Shown: positions 1 to 8,445 of the stretch, piece after piece
Layout: each line of letters begins with the position of its first letter
Position numbering within the stretch: the stretch's first letter is position 1
Assembly (NCBI RefSeq): GCF_025362455.1
Contig: NZ_JANYGJ010000129.1
Location: 1-41,011, forward strand
Direction: 5' to 3'
DNA from: Deinococcus sp.
Lineage (GTDB): Bacteria > Deinococcota > Deinococci > Deinococcales > Deinococcaceae
Length of the DNA stretch: 41,011 nt
Program-made: the position numbers and the translations under genes
The notes under the pieces: generated by a model
What the model saw: only the letters and a program-made list of their open reading frames with translations
Database searches by the model: none
What the model was told of the DNA's origin: nothing

Positions 1-1
1 C

Positions 2-1132
2 TCAGTCCCGGCTGATGACATGCACGTCCACGTTGCGGGTGCCGCGCAGCACGGCTTTGATGATGTCGCCGCGCCACAGCTCGGTCCAGCGCGAACGGCT
101 GGTCTCGCCCATCACGACCTGGCTGGCGTTGCTGGCTTGCAGGTAGCCGATCAGCGTCGCCGCCACGCCCCCCGCGTCGTCCAGCACGCTGAACTGGCCG
201 CCCAGGGCGCCGGTCAGCAGGCGGTAGGTGTCGAGGAGTCTCGACTGCTGGGCGCTGACCTGCTGACCGCGCACGGTGATGACATGCAGCTCGCCGTGCA
301 GCCGCTCTGAAAGCTGGCCGCCGCGCCGGATCAGCCGCCCGGCGTTTTCCTCGGCACTGACGGCGACCACGATGACCTCGTGGGCGCCCGGCTCGCCCTG
401 CGGCGCGTCGCGCTCGACGACGTTGGCGACCTGCCGCAGCGCGATCTCCCGCAGCGCGGTTAGGTTGGCGGTGGTAAAAAAATTGCCCAGCGCCTGATCC
501 ACCTTCTCCGGGCCGTAGACCTTGCCAGCGGCCAGCCTGGCCCGCAGGTCCACCGGCGTCAGGTCGATCAGCACCAGCTCGTCGGCCTGTGCCAGCACCC
601 GGTCGGGCACCCGTTCGCGCACCTGCACGCCGGTCAGCCGGGCCACCGTGTCGTGCAGCGATTCGAGGTGCTGCACGTTCATGGTCGAGAGGACATCGAT
701 GCCCGCGTCCAGCAGCACCTCCACGTCTTCCCAGCGCTTCTCCCGCTGGCTGCCCGGCGCGTTGGAATGGGCCAGCTCGTCGACCAGCACCAGATACGGG
801 CGCCGGGCCAGCAGGCCGTCCACGTCCAGCTCCTCGAAGGTGGCCTGGCCGCGCATGATCTGGCGGCGCGCGAAGACCGGCAACCCCGCCGCCGCCGCGA
901 TGGTCTCACTGCGTCCGTGCGTCTCCAGCACGCCGATGAGGGCGTCCTCGCCGCGTTCCAGTCGCTCGCGGAGTTCACCCAGCGCCCGGTAGGTCTTGCC
1001 GACGCCCGCCGCCATGCCGATAAAGACTTTATGGACGCCCCGGTGCCCGCCGCTGTGTCCCGGTCTGCGCCCCGGCAAGCTGAGCAGCACCGGCGAGGCA
1101 GGTCCGGAGGGGTTGGAGTCGGCGCTCGACAT
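2..1132 (-). CDS. kdpD: Truncated KdpD (sensor N-terminal half, no kinase)
   Basis: 376-aa protein matching only the cytoplasmic N-terminal half of the potassium/turgor sensor KdpD. Residues 39-47 are the Walker A motif GMAAGVGKT, followed by the KdpD-specific block with LVLVDELAHSNAPG and STMNVQHLESL. From about residue 250 comes a universal-stress-protein domain ending in VDVHVISRD and a clean TGA stop at 2-4. Full-length KdpD (about 900 aa) continues with four membrane segments, GAF and histidine kinase domains; all are absent here. The true stop codon shows that this is not cut by the window edge. It is last in the kdp operon, 15 nt after kdpC, with no strong ribosome site. Short KdpD proteins are known from cyanobacteria and Deinococcus, where they influence kdp expression. 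Without a kinase it must act with another sensor, plausibly the kinase at 6148. Confidence 0.93.
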   Translation of the reverse strand: MSSADSNPSGPASPVLLSLPGRRPGHSGGHRGVHKVFIGMAAGVGKTYRALGELRERLERGEDALIGVLETHGRSETIAAAAGLPVFARRQIMRGQATFEELDVDGLLARRPYLVLVDELAHSNAPGSQREKRWEDVEVLLDAGIDVLSTMNVQHLESLHDTVARLTGVQVRERVPDRVLAQADELVLIDLTPVDLRARLAAGKVYGPEKVDQALGNFFTTANLTALREIALRQVANVVERDAPQGEPGAHEVIVVAVSAEENAGRLIRRGGQLSERLHGELHVITVRGQQVSAQQSRLLDTYRLLTGALGGQFSVLDDAGGVAATLIGYLQASNASQVVMGETSRSRWTELWRGDIIKAVLRGTRNVDVHVISRD

Positions 1133-1147
1133 CAGAAGAACAGCAGA

Positions 1148-1753
1148 TTACGGCTTGGCCGCGTCGAGCGCCAGGTTCAGCTCCAGCACGTTGACGCGGG
1201 GCTGCCCCAGGCCGCTTTCGGTGGCGGCGCTCACGGCTGAGCGGACCTGCTCGGCGCTGAGGTTGCGGGCCTTCGCCACGCGCTCGACCTGAATCGCGGC
1301 GCCCTGGGGCGAGATGTGCGGATCGAGCCCGCTGCCCGACGCCGTGACCAGATCGGCGGGAATCTGCGGCGCCTGCACGCCCTCGCGCCCGGCAATCGCC
1401 GCCGAGTCCGCCTGCACCCGCTTACGCAACGCCGGGTTGCTGCCCGCCAGATTCGAGCCGCTGGCAGCACGGGGGTCGTAGCCGCTGCCCGCCGCGCTGG
1501 GCCGCCCGATGAAGTACCGCTCAGCGCTGAAGGTCTGCCCGATCAGCGCTGAGCCGACCACCTTGCCGTTCTGGACGATCAGACTGCCGTTCGCCTGCGC
1601 TGGAAACAGTGCGCCGCCGATCAGCGTGGTGACGGTGGGGTACAGCAGCCCGCCCAGCGCGAAGGTCAGCGCCGTGAACGTCAGCCAGGTGCGGACCGAG
1701 CCGCCGGAGGAGTCGAAGGCGGGGGTGGGGGTGGATTCGTTGGAAGTGGTCAT
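1148..1753 (-). CDS. kdpC: K+-transporting ATPase subunit C
   Basis: 201-aa KdpC, the single-span subunit that stabilises the KdpFABC high-affinity potassium pump. One membrane helix lies near residues 22-45; the periplasmic part carries the family motifs GRPSA and SGSNLAGSNPAL and ends with VNVLELNLALD. The ATG at 1753 is chosen because an AAGGA ribosome site lies about six bases upstream. The longer open frame to 1837 reads through a repetitive polypyrimidine tract and is not used. kdpC is separated from kdpB by 219 bp of repeat-like DNA, which is unusual because these genes normally nearly touch. Confidence 0.95.
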   Translation of the reverse strand: MTTSNESTPTPAFDSSGGSVRTWLTFTALTFALGGLLYPTVTTLIGGALFPAQANGSLIVQNGKVVGSALIGQTFSAERYFIGRPSAAGSGYDPRAASGSNLAGSNPALRKRVQADSAAIAGREGVQAPQIPADLVTASGSGLDPHISPQGAAIQVERVAKARNLSAEQVRSAVSAATESGLGQPRVNVLELNLALDAAKP

Positions 1754-1972
1754 GGTGAGTCCTTGTTGGGAAGTAGGAAGTAGGAAGTAGGGAGTGGGAA
1801 AAGATGGGCTTTGGCAATCACAGAGGAAGGACAGCACGTCAGCAAATTGATCCTCAGTTACCCCAGTAGGGCGGTTCTGACCCCTCTACCTGTGGGAGAG
1901 GGGCGCTGCGCAGCAGCGGGGTGAGGGAAAGTGAGCGCCAGCTCATGCCCTTCCCACTCCCCACTTCCCCGC
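1754..1972. repeat. Extragenic repeat-like segment between kdpB and kdpC
   Basis: 219 bp without a convincing gene. It contains an inverted repeat CCCCTCT (1881-1887) / AGAGGGG (1897-1903) followed by a GCAGCGGGGTGAGGG stretch, and polypyrimidine tracts of the form CCCACTCCCCACTTCCCC (plus strand, about 1950-1972). A related tract lies in opposite orientation at about 1769-1805. A similar tract occurs at about 37875-37905 before gltD, so this appears to be dispersed extragenic repeat DNA. In the kdp mRNA it could form a hairpin affecting the KdpB:KdpC ratio. Confidence 0.5.
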
Positions 1973-4039
1973 TCAGCTCAGATGCAGCACGCTCAGCAAC
2001 AGATCAATCGCCTTGATGCCCACGAACGGCAACACGATGCCGCCCAGGCCGTAGATCAGCAGGTTGCGGGCTAGCAGGCTGTCGGCGCTGCCGGGCGTGT
2101 ACTTGACGCCGCGCAGGGCCAGCGGAATCAGGGCCGGAATCACCAGCGCGTTGAAGATCACGGCGCTGAGGATGGCCGAGTTGGCGCTGTGCAGCCGCAT
2201 CACGTTCAGCACGCTCAGGGCCGGAAACACCGAGATGAACAGGGCGGGCAGGATGGCGAAGTACTTGGCCACGTCGTTGGCGATGCTGAACGTGGTCAGC
2301 GAGCCGCGTGTAATCAGGAGCTGCTTGCCGATCTCCACGACCTCGATCAGCTTGGTGGGGTCCGAGTCGAGGTCCACCATGTTGCCCGCTTCCTTGGCGG
2401 CCTGGGTGCCGCTGTTCATGGCCAGGCCCACGTCGGCCTGGGCCAGCGCCGGGGCGTCGTTGGTGCCGTCGCCCATCATGGCGACCAGCTTGCCCGCCGC
2501 CTGTTCGTCACGGATCATCTGGAGCTTGTCTTCGGGGGTCGCCTCGGCCAGAAAGCCGTCCACGCCCGCCAGTTTGGCGATGGCCTCGGCGGTCAGCGGG
2601 TTGTCGCCGGTAATCATCACCGTGCGCAGGCCCATCCGCCGCAGTTGTGCGAAGCGCTCGGTCATGCCCGGCTTCACGATGTCGGACAGCGCCACCACGC
2701 CCAGCACGCGGGCCTCGGAGCGGTCCACCTGCATGACGGTCAGCGGCGTGCCGCCCGCGCGGGCGATCTCGTCGGTGAGAGTTTGCAACTCGCTGCCGGT
2801 CTTGCCACCCAGTTCCGTCACGAAGCGGGCGATGCGGTCCGAGGCGCCCTTGCGGATGCTGACGCGCCCGCCCGCTGCATCAAAATCCACGCCGCTCATG
2901 CGCGTCTGCGCCGTGAACTCGATGAATTCCGGGTTGACGGGTGCTTCCGGAGTGACACCCAGACTGCGGGCCAGCGCCACGATGCTCTTGCCCTCCGGCG
3001 TCGGGTCGGATAGGGAAGACAGCGCGGCGGCGTGGATCAGGTCGCGCTCGTTCACCCCACTCAATGGCGCGAAGCGGGTCGCCTGGCGGTTGCCGATGGT
3101 GATGGTGCCGGTTTTGTCGAGCAGCAAAATATCCACGTCGCCCGCGACTTCCACCGCCTTGCCGCTCTTGGCGATGACGTTGGCCTGCAAAGCCCGGTCC
3201 ATCCCCGCGATGCCGATGGCGGGCAGCAGGCCCCCGATGGTCGTGGGGATCAGGCAGACCAGCAGCGCGACCAGGGTGGTGACACTGACGGTGGCGCCCA
3301 CGAAGCTGCTCAGCGCGGGCAGGGTCGCCACCACAAACACGAACACCAGCGTCAGGGCGGTGAGCAGAATGCTCAGCGCGATCTCGTTGGGCGTCTTCTG
3401 GCGGCTGGCGCCCTCGACCAGCGCGATCATCCGGTCTAAGAAACTCTCGCCCGGCTGCGAGGTGATCTCCACCACGATGCGGTCAGACAGGACTTTGGTG
3501 CCGCCGGTCACGCCGCTGTGGTCGGTTCCGGCCTCGCGGATTACCGGGGCGCTCTCGCCGGTAATGGCGCTCTCGTCCACGGTGGCGATGCCCTCCACGA
3601 TCTCGCCGTCGCCGGGAATGAACTCGCCGGTCTCGACGATGACCCGGTCGCCCCTGACCAGCTTGTCGGAGCTGACCTGAGTGCCGCCTTGCTTGCGGGC
3701 CAGCGTGCCCACACGGGCGGCCCGCAGCGAGGCGGCCTGGGCCTTGCCACGCGCCTCGGCCAGCCCCTCGGCGAAGTTGGCGAAGACGTTGGTGAGCAGC
3801 AGCAGCAGCGCGATGGTCAGCTCGTAGCCGAAGGCTTTGCCGGTCACGATATTGGCGACGGCGATATAGAGCGTCAGGAAGGCGCCGAGTTCGACCACGA
3901 ACATCACCGGGTTGCGAATGGTGCTGCGCGGATCGAGCTTGGTAAAGGCCGCCCGGACGGCGGGGCGCATGAACTCCGGGGCGAAGATGTTCCTGGGCCG
4001 GTTCTTGCTGGCGGCGCTCTGGGTCGGGATGGCGGTCAT
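1973..4039 (-). CDS. kdpB: K+-transporting P-type ATPase subunit B
   Basis: 688-aa catalytic subunit of the KdpFABC pump; ATP hydrolysis here drives potassium uptake through KdpA. The phosphorylated aspartate is D308 in DKTGT. The actuator motif TGES is at 160-163; its serine S163 corresponds to the regulatory serine of E. coli KdpB. The hinge motif GDGTNDAPAL and the C-terminal membrane helices are present, and length is normal for the family. Its ATG overlaps the kdpA stop in an ATGA arrangement (4036-4039), implying translational coupling. Confidence 0.98.
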   Translation of the reverse strand: MTAIPTQSAASKNRPRNIFAPEFMRPAVRAAFTKLDPRSTIRNPVMFVVELGAFLTLYIAVANIVTGKAFGYELTIALLLLLTNVFANFAEGLAEARGKAQAASLRAARVGTLARKQGGTQVSSDKLVRGDRVIVETGEFIPGDGEIVEGIATVDESAITGESAPVIREAGTDHSGVTGGTKVLSDRIVVEITSQPGESFLDRMIALVEGASRQKTPNEIALSILLTALTLVFVFVVATLPALSSFVGATVSVTTLVALLVCLIPTTIGGLLPAIGIAGMDRALQANVIAKSGKAVEVAGDVDILLLDKTGTITIGNRQATRFAPLSGVNERDLIHAAALSSLSDPTPEGKSIVALARSLGVTPEAPVNPEFIEFTAQTRMSGVDFDAAGGRVSIRKGASDRIARFVTELGGKTGSELQTLTDEIARAGGTPLTVMQVDRSEARVLGVVALSDIVKPGMTERFAQLRRMGLRTVMITGDNPLTAEAIAKLAGVDGFLAEATPEDKLQMIRDEQAAGKLVAMMGDGTNDAPALAQADVGLAMNSGTQAAKEAGNMVDLDSDPTKLIEVVEIGKQLLITRGSLTTFSIANDVAKYFAILPALFISVFPALSVLNVMRLHSANSAILSAVIFNALVIPALIPLALRGVKYTPGSADSLLARNLLIYGLGGIVLPFVGIKAIDLLLSVLHLS

Positions 4040-5862
4040 TTGGAGGCTCCATTGAGGACGAGCTGGGGTGGAGTGGGCCTGGTCTGAGCAGGTCGGGTCG
4101 CTGCCGGGGTCGTGACCGGCTTGACGCTGCCGACCAGGTGCTCGCTGACGCCGCCCAGCACCAGCGCGGGCGCGAAGTTGAGCAGTTGCAGCAGCAGCAT
4201 CACCGTCAGCAGCGTGGTGGCGAACACGGGCGTATCGACCCGCAGCGTGCCAGACGTTTCTGGCGAGACTTTCTTGACGCTCAGCAGCCCGGCAATCGCC
4301 AGCGGCCCGATGATCGGCAGGTAGCGGGCCAGGATCAGTTCACAGGCGCCCGCGACGTTGTACCAGACGCTGCTGCCCGTGCCCAGGCCCGCGAAGGCCG
4401 AGCCGTTGTTGGCGTACATCGAGTTGAAGGCGTAGAGCACTTCCGAGAGGCCGTGAAAGCCGGGATTTAGGTTGGCCGTCAGGCTCGGCGTCGCCAGGCT
4501 GAACGCCGTCAATCCCAGGATCAGCAGCGGCTGAAGCAAAATCACGATCGAGGCGATCTTCATCTCGCGCACCTCGATCTTGCGCCCGAACAGCTCCGGC
4601 GTGCGCCCGACCATCAACCCGGCGATGAACACGGTCAGCACCACGAACACGAACATGTTGATGAAGCCCACGCCCACGCCGCCATAGATGTCGTTCAGGA
4701 ACATGCTGATCTGCGCAGTCACTCCGCCCAGCGCCGAGAACGAGTCGTGCATGCCGTTGACCGAGCCGTTGCTGGTGCCGGTGGTCAGCGCGGCCCACAG
4801 CGCCGTGGCGTCGCTGCCGAAGCGCACCTCCTTGCCTTCCAGGTTGCCTCCGGCGGCGGCCAGCCCGGCCAGCGCCGGGTTGCTGGCCCGCTCGGCCATG
4901 ACGGCGGCGAAGGTCAGCGCCGCCGACATGACCGACATGATGCCCATTATCATGACGCCGAAGCGCGGGCGGCGCAAAAAGGCGCCCAGCGCGAAAATAA
5001 GGGCCACCGGAATCAAAATAATGGAGATGCACTGGATCAGATTGCTCAGGGGCGTGGGGTTCTCCAGCGGGGTGGCGGAGTTCGGGCCGTACCAGCCGCC
5101 GCCGTTGGTGCCGATCTGCTTGATGGCGACCAGCGCGGCGACCGGGCCGACCGGGATGGTCTGGGTGCTGACGGTGGTGGCTTCCTTGTCGACTGTGATG
5201 GTCTGGGCTTCGACCAGGTTGGCCGTTTTAGCACTGCTGAAGGTACTCGGTACACCCTGCCAGGTCAGCAGCAACGCCACCACGAAGGCGACGGGCACCA
5301 GCAGGCGGGTGCTCAGCCGAGTCACGTCCACCCAGTAGTTGCCGAGGTTCCCGGCCTGGGGCTGACCGTCCCTGCCCGCCTGGCCGCCCATCAGCCCGCG
5401 CAGCAGCGCGAACATGACCGCCATGCCCGCCGCCGGGGTCATAACCTGAAGCGCCGTGATGCCCACCATCTGCGAGAGGTAGCTCAGTTGCGACTGGCCC
5501 GAATAATTCTGCCAGTTGGTGTTGGTGATGAAGCTGGCCGCCGTATTCAGGGACAGCCACCAGGGCATGTTCGCCACCTTGTCGGGGTTGAGCGGCAGGG
5601 TGCCCTGAAAGGCGAAGATCAGCAAGGCGATCAGGCCCACGAACAGGTTCGAGAACAGCAGCGCCTTGGCGTAGCCCTGCCAGGTCATGCCCTGGGCGCT
5701 GCCGTCGGCGTTGAACCGGACGCCCAGCAGGCGGTAGAAGGAGCGTTCGACGGGGTTCAGGACATCGCTGAAGGTGCCTTCGCCGCGCATGAAGCGGGCG
5801 ATGTACAGCCCCAGCGGCCAGGCCAGCAGCAGCACGGTGGCGTAGGTCAGGAAGATGGTCAC
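4036..5862 (-). CDS. kdpA: K+-transporting ATPase subunit A
   Basis: 608-aa potassium-channel-like subunit of KdpFABC, with about ten membrane segments. Selectivity-filter-type loops are visible, for example TNTNWQNYSG and IGTNGGGWYGPNSATPLENP. An upstream ATG at 5895 would add 11 residues, but the GTG at 5862 is preferred: it overlaps the stop of the preceding 27-codon membrane ORF as GTGA, and MTIFLTYATVLLL starts directly with the first helix, as in other KdpA proteins. The 3' end overlaps kdpB by four bases. Confidence 0.96.
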   Translation of the reverse strand: MTIFLTYATVLLLAWPLGLYIARFMRGEGTFSDVLNPVERSFYRLLGVRFNADGSAQGMTWQGYAKALLFSNLFVGLIALLIFAFQGTLPLNPDKVANMPWWLSLNTAASFITNTNWQNYSGQSQLSYLSQMVGITALQVMTPAAGMAVMFALLRGLMGGQAGRDGQPQAGNLGNYWVDVTRLSTRLLVPVAFVVALLLTWQGVPSTFSSAKTANLVEAQTITVDKEATTVSTQTIPVGPVAALVAIKQIGTNGGGWYGPNSATPLENPTPLSNLIQCISIILIPVALIFALGAFLRRPRFGVMIMGIMSVMSAALTFAAVMAERASNPALAGLAAAGGNLEGKEVRFGSDATALWAALTTGTSNGSVNGMHDSFSALGGVTAQISMFLNDIYGGVGVGFINMFVFVVLTVFIAGLMVGRTPELFGRKIEVREMKIASIVILLQPLLILGLTAFSLATPSLTANLNPGFHGLSEVLYAFNSMYANNGSAFAGLGTGSSVWYNVAGACELILARYLPIIGPLAIAGLLSVKKVSPETSGTLRVDTPVFATTLLTVMLLLQLLNFAPALVLGGVSEHLVGSVKPVTTPAATRPAQTRPTPPQLVLNGASK

Positions 5863-5942
5863 AGGTGTTCGACGCCTCTGATGAACAGGGCGCACAGCAA
5901 AAACAGTCCGGCCAGGATGCCCAGGCCCAGGAGAATGTCCAT
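5859..5942 (-). CDS. 27-aa single-span membrane peptide between kdpF and kdpA
   Basis: A 27-codon ORF reading MDILLGLGILAGLFLLCA then LFIRGVEHL: one hydrophobic helix ending in a basic/polar tail. It starts 13 nt after the kdpF stop, with GAGGGGG as ribosome site. Its TGA overlaps the GTG of kdpA (GTGA), the geometry of a translated, coupled gene. It is distinct from KdpF, which lies just upstream. From memory, small ORFs ending in RGC(D/E)RL are often found next to kdpF in other phyla; RGVEHL resembles a divergent version. Possibly an accessory subunit of the pump or a translational coupler. Function unknown. Confidence 0.75.
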   Translation of the reverse strand: MDILLGLGILAGLFLLCALFIRGVEHL

Positions 5943-5955
5943 CAGCCCAGCCCCC

Positions 5956-6045
5956 TCAAAACTTCTCCGGCCTCAGCAGCGCGTACAGCAGATACACGGT
6001 CAGGGTCAGCACCAGCACGAGCAGAAAGACGTTCATGAGCGCCAT
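5956..6045 (-). CDS. kdpF: K+-transporting ATPase small subunit F
   Basis: 29-aa single-helix peptide starting MALMNVFLLVLV and ending VYLLYALLRPEKF. The Y-L-x-Y-A-L-x-x-P-E-x-F ending is the KdpF signature. It is the first gene of the kdp operon, 102 bp from the divergent kinase gene. Starts at ATG 6045 or ATG 6036 are both possible; GGGGCG lies upstream of the first. KdpF stabilises the KdpABC complex in the membrane. Confidence 0.93.
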   Translation of the reverse strand: MALMNVFLLVLVLTLTVYLLYALLRPEKF

Positions 6046-6147
6046 GCTGCGCCCCGCCTGATCCCAGGGGCAGTCGTCTTCCGGCTATCTTCATTGGCCA
6101 TCTGGCCAGCCGTGTCGGCCTGAGTGGGGCGCTAGGCTAAGCAGGTT
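6046..6147. promoter_or_regulatory. Divergent kdp / two-component intergenic region
   Basis: 102 bp separating kdpF (minus) and the histidine kinase (plus), so it must hold the kdp promoter and probably the kinase promoter. Two TGGCCA palindromes lie 2 bp apart at 6095-6100 and 6103-6108, together a 14-bp inverted repeat and a candidate response-regulator site. TAGGCT at 6133-6138 is nine bases from the GTG start at 6148 and fits a -10 box for a nearly leaderless kinase mRNA. No good -35 was recognised. Confidence 0.45.
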
Positions 6148-7668
6148 GTGAGTACCTCTCGTTCCCTGTCCCTGTCCCGGCTGAGCGCTGCCCGCCGCCC
6201 GTCCATCCGCTTCGTGAGCTGGCTGAGCGCCGCGCTGAGCCTGGGCATTATCGTCCTCGACGCGCTGACGCCCGCTGAACTGGTCATCGGGACGCTGCTG
6301 AGCGCTCCGGTGGCCCTCTCGGCGCTGGGGGGCAGCCGCCGCCTGACCTGGAGCATGGTGGGCCTGGCGCTGGCGGGCAACCTGCTGGCGGGCGTCATCA
6401 ACCTGAGCCGGGATGGGTACAGCGCCGTGGCCCTGGCCAACCGGGCGGTGAGCATGCTGGCCGCGCTGCTGGTCGGCGCACTGACCCTCAGATCGCAGGA
6501 AGCCTCCTGGCGGGCCGCCCGGCTCTCGGAGGAGGAGCGCCGCCTGGCCCGTGAACGCAGCCTGCGGGTGCTGATCGAGGCGCTGAGCGGGCCGTATGGC
6601 CGCGCCGAGTTCGTGCGCCGCGCTGCCCAGGCGCTGCGTGAACTCAGTCAGGCCGAGTCGGTGGAGATCGGCATGGTGCGCCGGGCGGTCATGAGCGAGC
6701 CGCACGCCGTCTGGCCGCAGGGCGCGGGGCACCTGGGCCAGCGGCTCCCGCTCGAATACCTCTCCAAACCCGGCTCGGCGCAGCTCCTGTGGGGCGCGTC
6801 GGGCGGCGACGTCTGGCTGGCCCGGCTGGGCCGCCCCGGCGACGAGCTGCTGGCGCTGCTGCGCTCGCCCCAGGCCGCCCCCGAACTGCTCAGCGAGGCC
6901 ATTCAGATCACAGGGCCGCTGCTGGAGCGGGCCACATTGATCGACGACTTGGCCGCCAAGCAGCACCAGCTCGCCGAGCAGGGCGAACGGATGCGCGACC
7001 TGATCTACGCCTTTAGCCACGACCTGCGCACGCCGCTGATGGCCAATGCCCTGAACATCCAGATGGCGCTGCGCGGCGCCTATGGCCCGCTGCCCGGCGA
7101 GTACCTCCGGACGCTGGAAAACGGCCTGGAGGCCAACGAAACCCTGCTCTCGCTGGCCGATCAGTTGCTGCTGCTGGCCAAGTACGAGGGCGGTGAGCGT
7201 GAGGAGCTGCTCAGCCTGGACCTGGAAGCGTTGACCTTGAGCGTCCTGACGCAGTTTGGAGCCCAGGCCGGGGCGCGGGACGTCACCTTCCGGACCGAGC
7301 TGGAACCCCTGCACGTCTGCGCCAACCGTTTCGACCTGCGCCGGGCCATCCAGAACCTGCTGGAGAACGCCGTGAAGTTCAGCCCACCCGGCACAACCAT
7401 CGAGCTGAGCCTCAAATCTGAAGACGGCCAGGCGGTGCTGATGGTCGCCGACGAGGGGCCGGGCGTGCCGGAGAGCCGACTGCCTGCCCTGTTCCAGCGC
7501 TTCCGGGGCGGTGGGGCCGGGGCGGGCAGCGGGCTGGGTCTGTACCTGACCCGCCGCATCATGGAGGCGCACGGCGGTCAGGTCTCGTATGTCCGGGCGC
7601 TGCCGCCGCTGACGCCCACGCCGCGCAGCCTGTTTTCACTGAGCCTGCCCCTGGAGGGTTCCCCGTGA
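6148..7668 (+). CDS. Sensor histidine kinase, candidate partner of short KdpD
   Basis: 506-aa membrane histidine kinase with a GTG start. About four hydrophobic segments lie between residues 22 and 115, then a cytoplasmic linker with a possible GAF-like region (about 140-265). The phospho-accepting histidine is H291 in FSHDLRTPL (HisKA type). The ATPase domain carries NLLENAVKFS, DEGPGVP and GSGLGLYLTRRIMEAHGG. It overlaps the following response regulator by four bases (GTGA). It is divergent from the kdp operon, whose KdpD lacks a kinase, so it probably signals potassium limitation or turgor; this is inferred from position. It is not a KdpD: the KdpD and USP domains are absent. Confidence 0.9.
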   Translation: MSTSRSLSLSRLSAARRPSIRFVSWLSAALSLGIIVLDALTPAELVIGTLLSAPVALSALGGSRRLTWSMVGLALAGNLLAGVINLSRDGYSAVALANRAVSMLAALLVGALTLRSQEASWRAARLSEEERRLARERSLRVLIEALSGPYGRAEFVRRAAQALRELSQAESVEIGMVRRAVMSEPHAVWPQGAGHLGQRLPLEYLSKPGSAQLLWGASGGDVWLARLGRPGDELLALLRSPQAAPELLSEAIQITGPLLERATLIDDLAAKQHQLAEQGERMRDLIYAFSHDLRTPLMANALNIQMALRGAYGPLPGEYLRTLENGLEANETLLSLADQLLLLAKYEGGEREELLSLDLEALTLSVLTQFGAQAGARDVTFRTELEPLHVCANRFDLRRAIQNLLENAVKFSPPGTTIELSLKSEDGQAVLMVADEGPGVPESRLPALFQRFRGGGAGAGSGLGLYLTRRIMEAHGGQVSYVRALPPLTPTPRSLFSLSLPLEGSP

Positions 7669-8324
7669 CCGGTCCGACTGGCGCCCTGCCCAGCGACACC
7701 TTGCCTATCCGCATCTTGCTGGTCGAGGACCACAGCTTCACCCGCGACGGCTTGCGGGCCGCCATCAACCTGGAACGCGACCTGCGCGTGGTCGCCGAGG
7801 CCCGCAGCGGCGAGGAGGGCCTGGAGGCGCTGGAACACTTCGAGGTCGATGTGGCGGTGCTCGACATCGGTCTGCCCGGCATCGACGGCATCCAGACCAC
7901 CGCCGAGATCAAGAAGCGCTACCCGGCGGTGCGGGTGGTCATGCTCACCGCCCACGATCTGCGCCAGGAGGTCTTCGCGGCGCTGGCTTCGGGTGCCGAC
8001 GCCTACAGCCTCAAGAGCGGTCGCCCCGAATTGCTGCTGCTGGCCATCCGCGCCGCCGCCGCCGGAAGCGCCTACCTCGACCCGGCGGTGGCCGCACACG
8101 TCATGGGCGTGGTCCGGTTGCCCGGCACGTGCGGGCCGCTGACCAGGCGCGAGATGGACGTGCTCTGGTTGATCGCCGAGGGCCAGGGCAACAAGGACAT
8201 CGCCCTGGCGCTGGGCATCAGCGTCAGCACCGTCAAGCTGCACGTGCAGGAGTTGCTGGTCAAATTGCAGGCCGCAGACCGCACCCAGGCAGCCGTCAAA
8301 GCGCTCAGGCAGGGGCTGCTGTGA
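7665..8324 (+). CDS. NarL/LuxR-type response regulator
   Basis: 219-aa response regulator. The receiver domain (about residues 15-130) has the acidic pair E21-D22, the phosphorylation site D67 in VAVLDIGLPG, and the later conserved T and K positions (MLTAHD, SLKSG). The C-terminal domain is a LuxR/NarL helix-turn-helix (LTRREMDVLWLIAEG, ISVSTVKLHVQEL). The GTG start overlaps the kinase stop. KdpE is an OmpR-family winged-helix protein, so this is not KdpE. A NarL-type output paired with a HisKA-type kinase is an atypical combination. Likely controls the adjacent kdp operon (inference). Confidence 0.92.
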   Translation: MTGPTGALPSDTLPIRILLVEDHSFTRDGLRAAINLERDLRVVAEARSGEEGLEALEHFEVDVAVLDIGLPGIDGIQTTAEIKKRYPAVRVVMLTAHDLRQEVFAALASGADAYSLKSGRPELLLLAIRAAAAGSAYLDPAVAAHVMGVVRLPGTCGPLTRREMDVLWLIAEGQGNKDIALALGISVSTVKLHVQELLVKLQAADRTQAAVKALRQGLL

Positions 8325-8400
8325 GGGTCAGGCGATTTCGGCGTTGACGCTCCTGGAGGCAGTAGCATAGGGGTTGAGCGCTCCCCCTTTCCGCCCTCCA

Positions 8401-8408
8401 GAACGTTC
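8401..8408. promoter_or_regulatory. Candidate LacI-type operator upstream of melA
   Basis: Perfect palindrome GAACGTTC centred on CG, about 40 bp before the melA ATG. It shares the GAACGTT core with the GGAACGTTTC sites at 19454 and 19533 beside the LacI-family gene. The sequence TTGACG (8344-8349) lies further upstream but no well-spaced -10 was found. Confidence 0.4.
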
Positions 8409-8445
8409 AAAACCTCACTTTCTCCCTGTTCCCATAAGGCTCCCC

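Noticed and set aside
2064..3680. 538-codon open frame opposite kdpB
   Set aside because: Complementary to the conserved P-type ATPase coding sequence and without recognisable motifs.
7665..8324. Naming the response regulator kdpE
   Set aside because: KdpE is OmpR-family; this protein has a LuxR/NarL helix-turn-helix.
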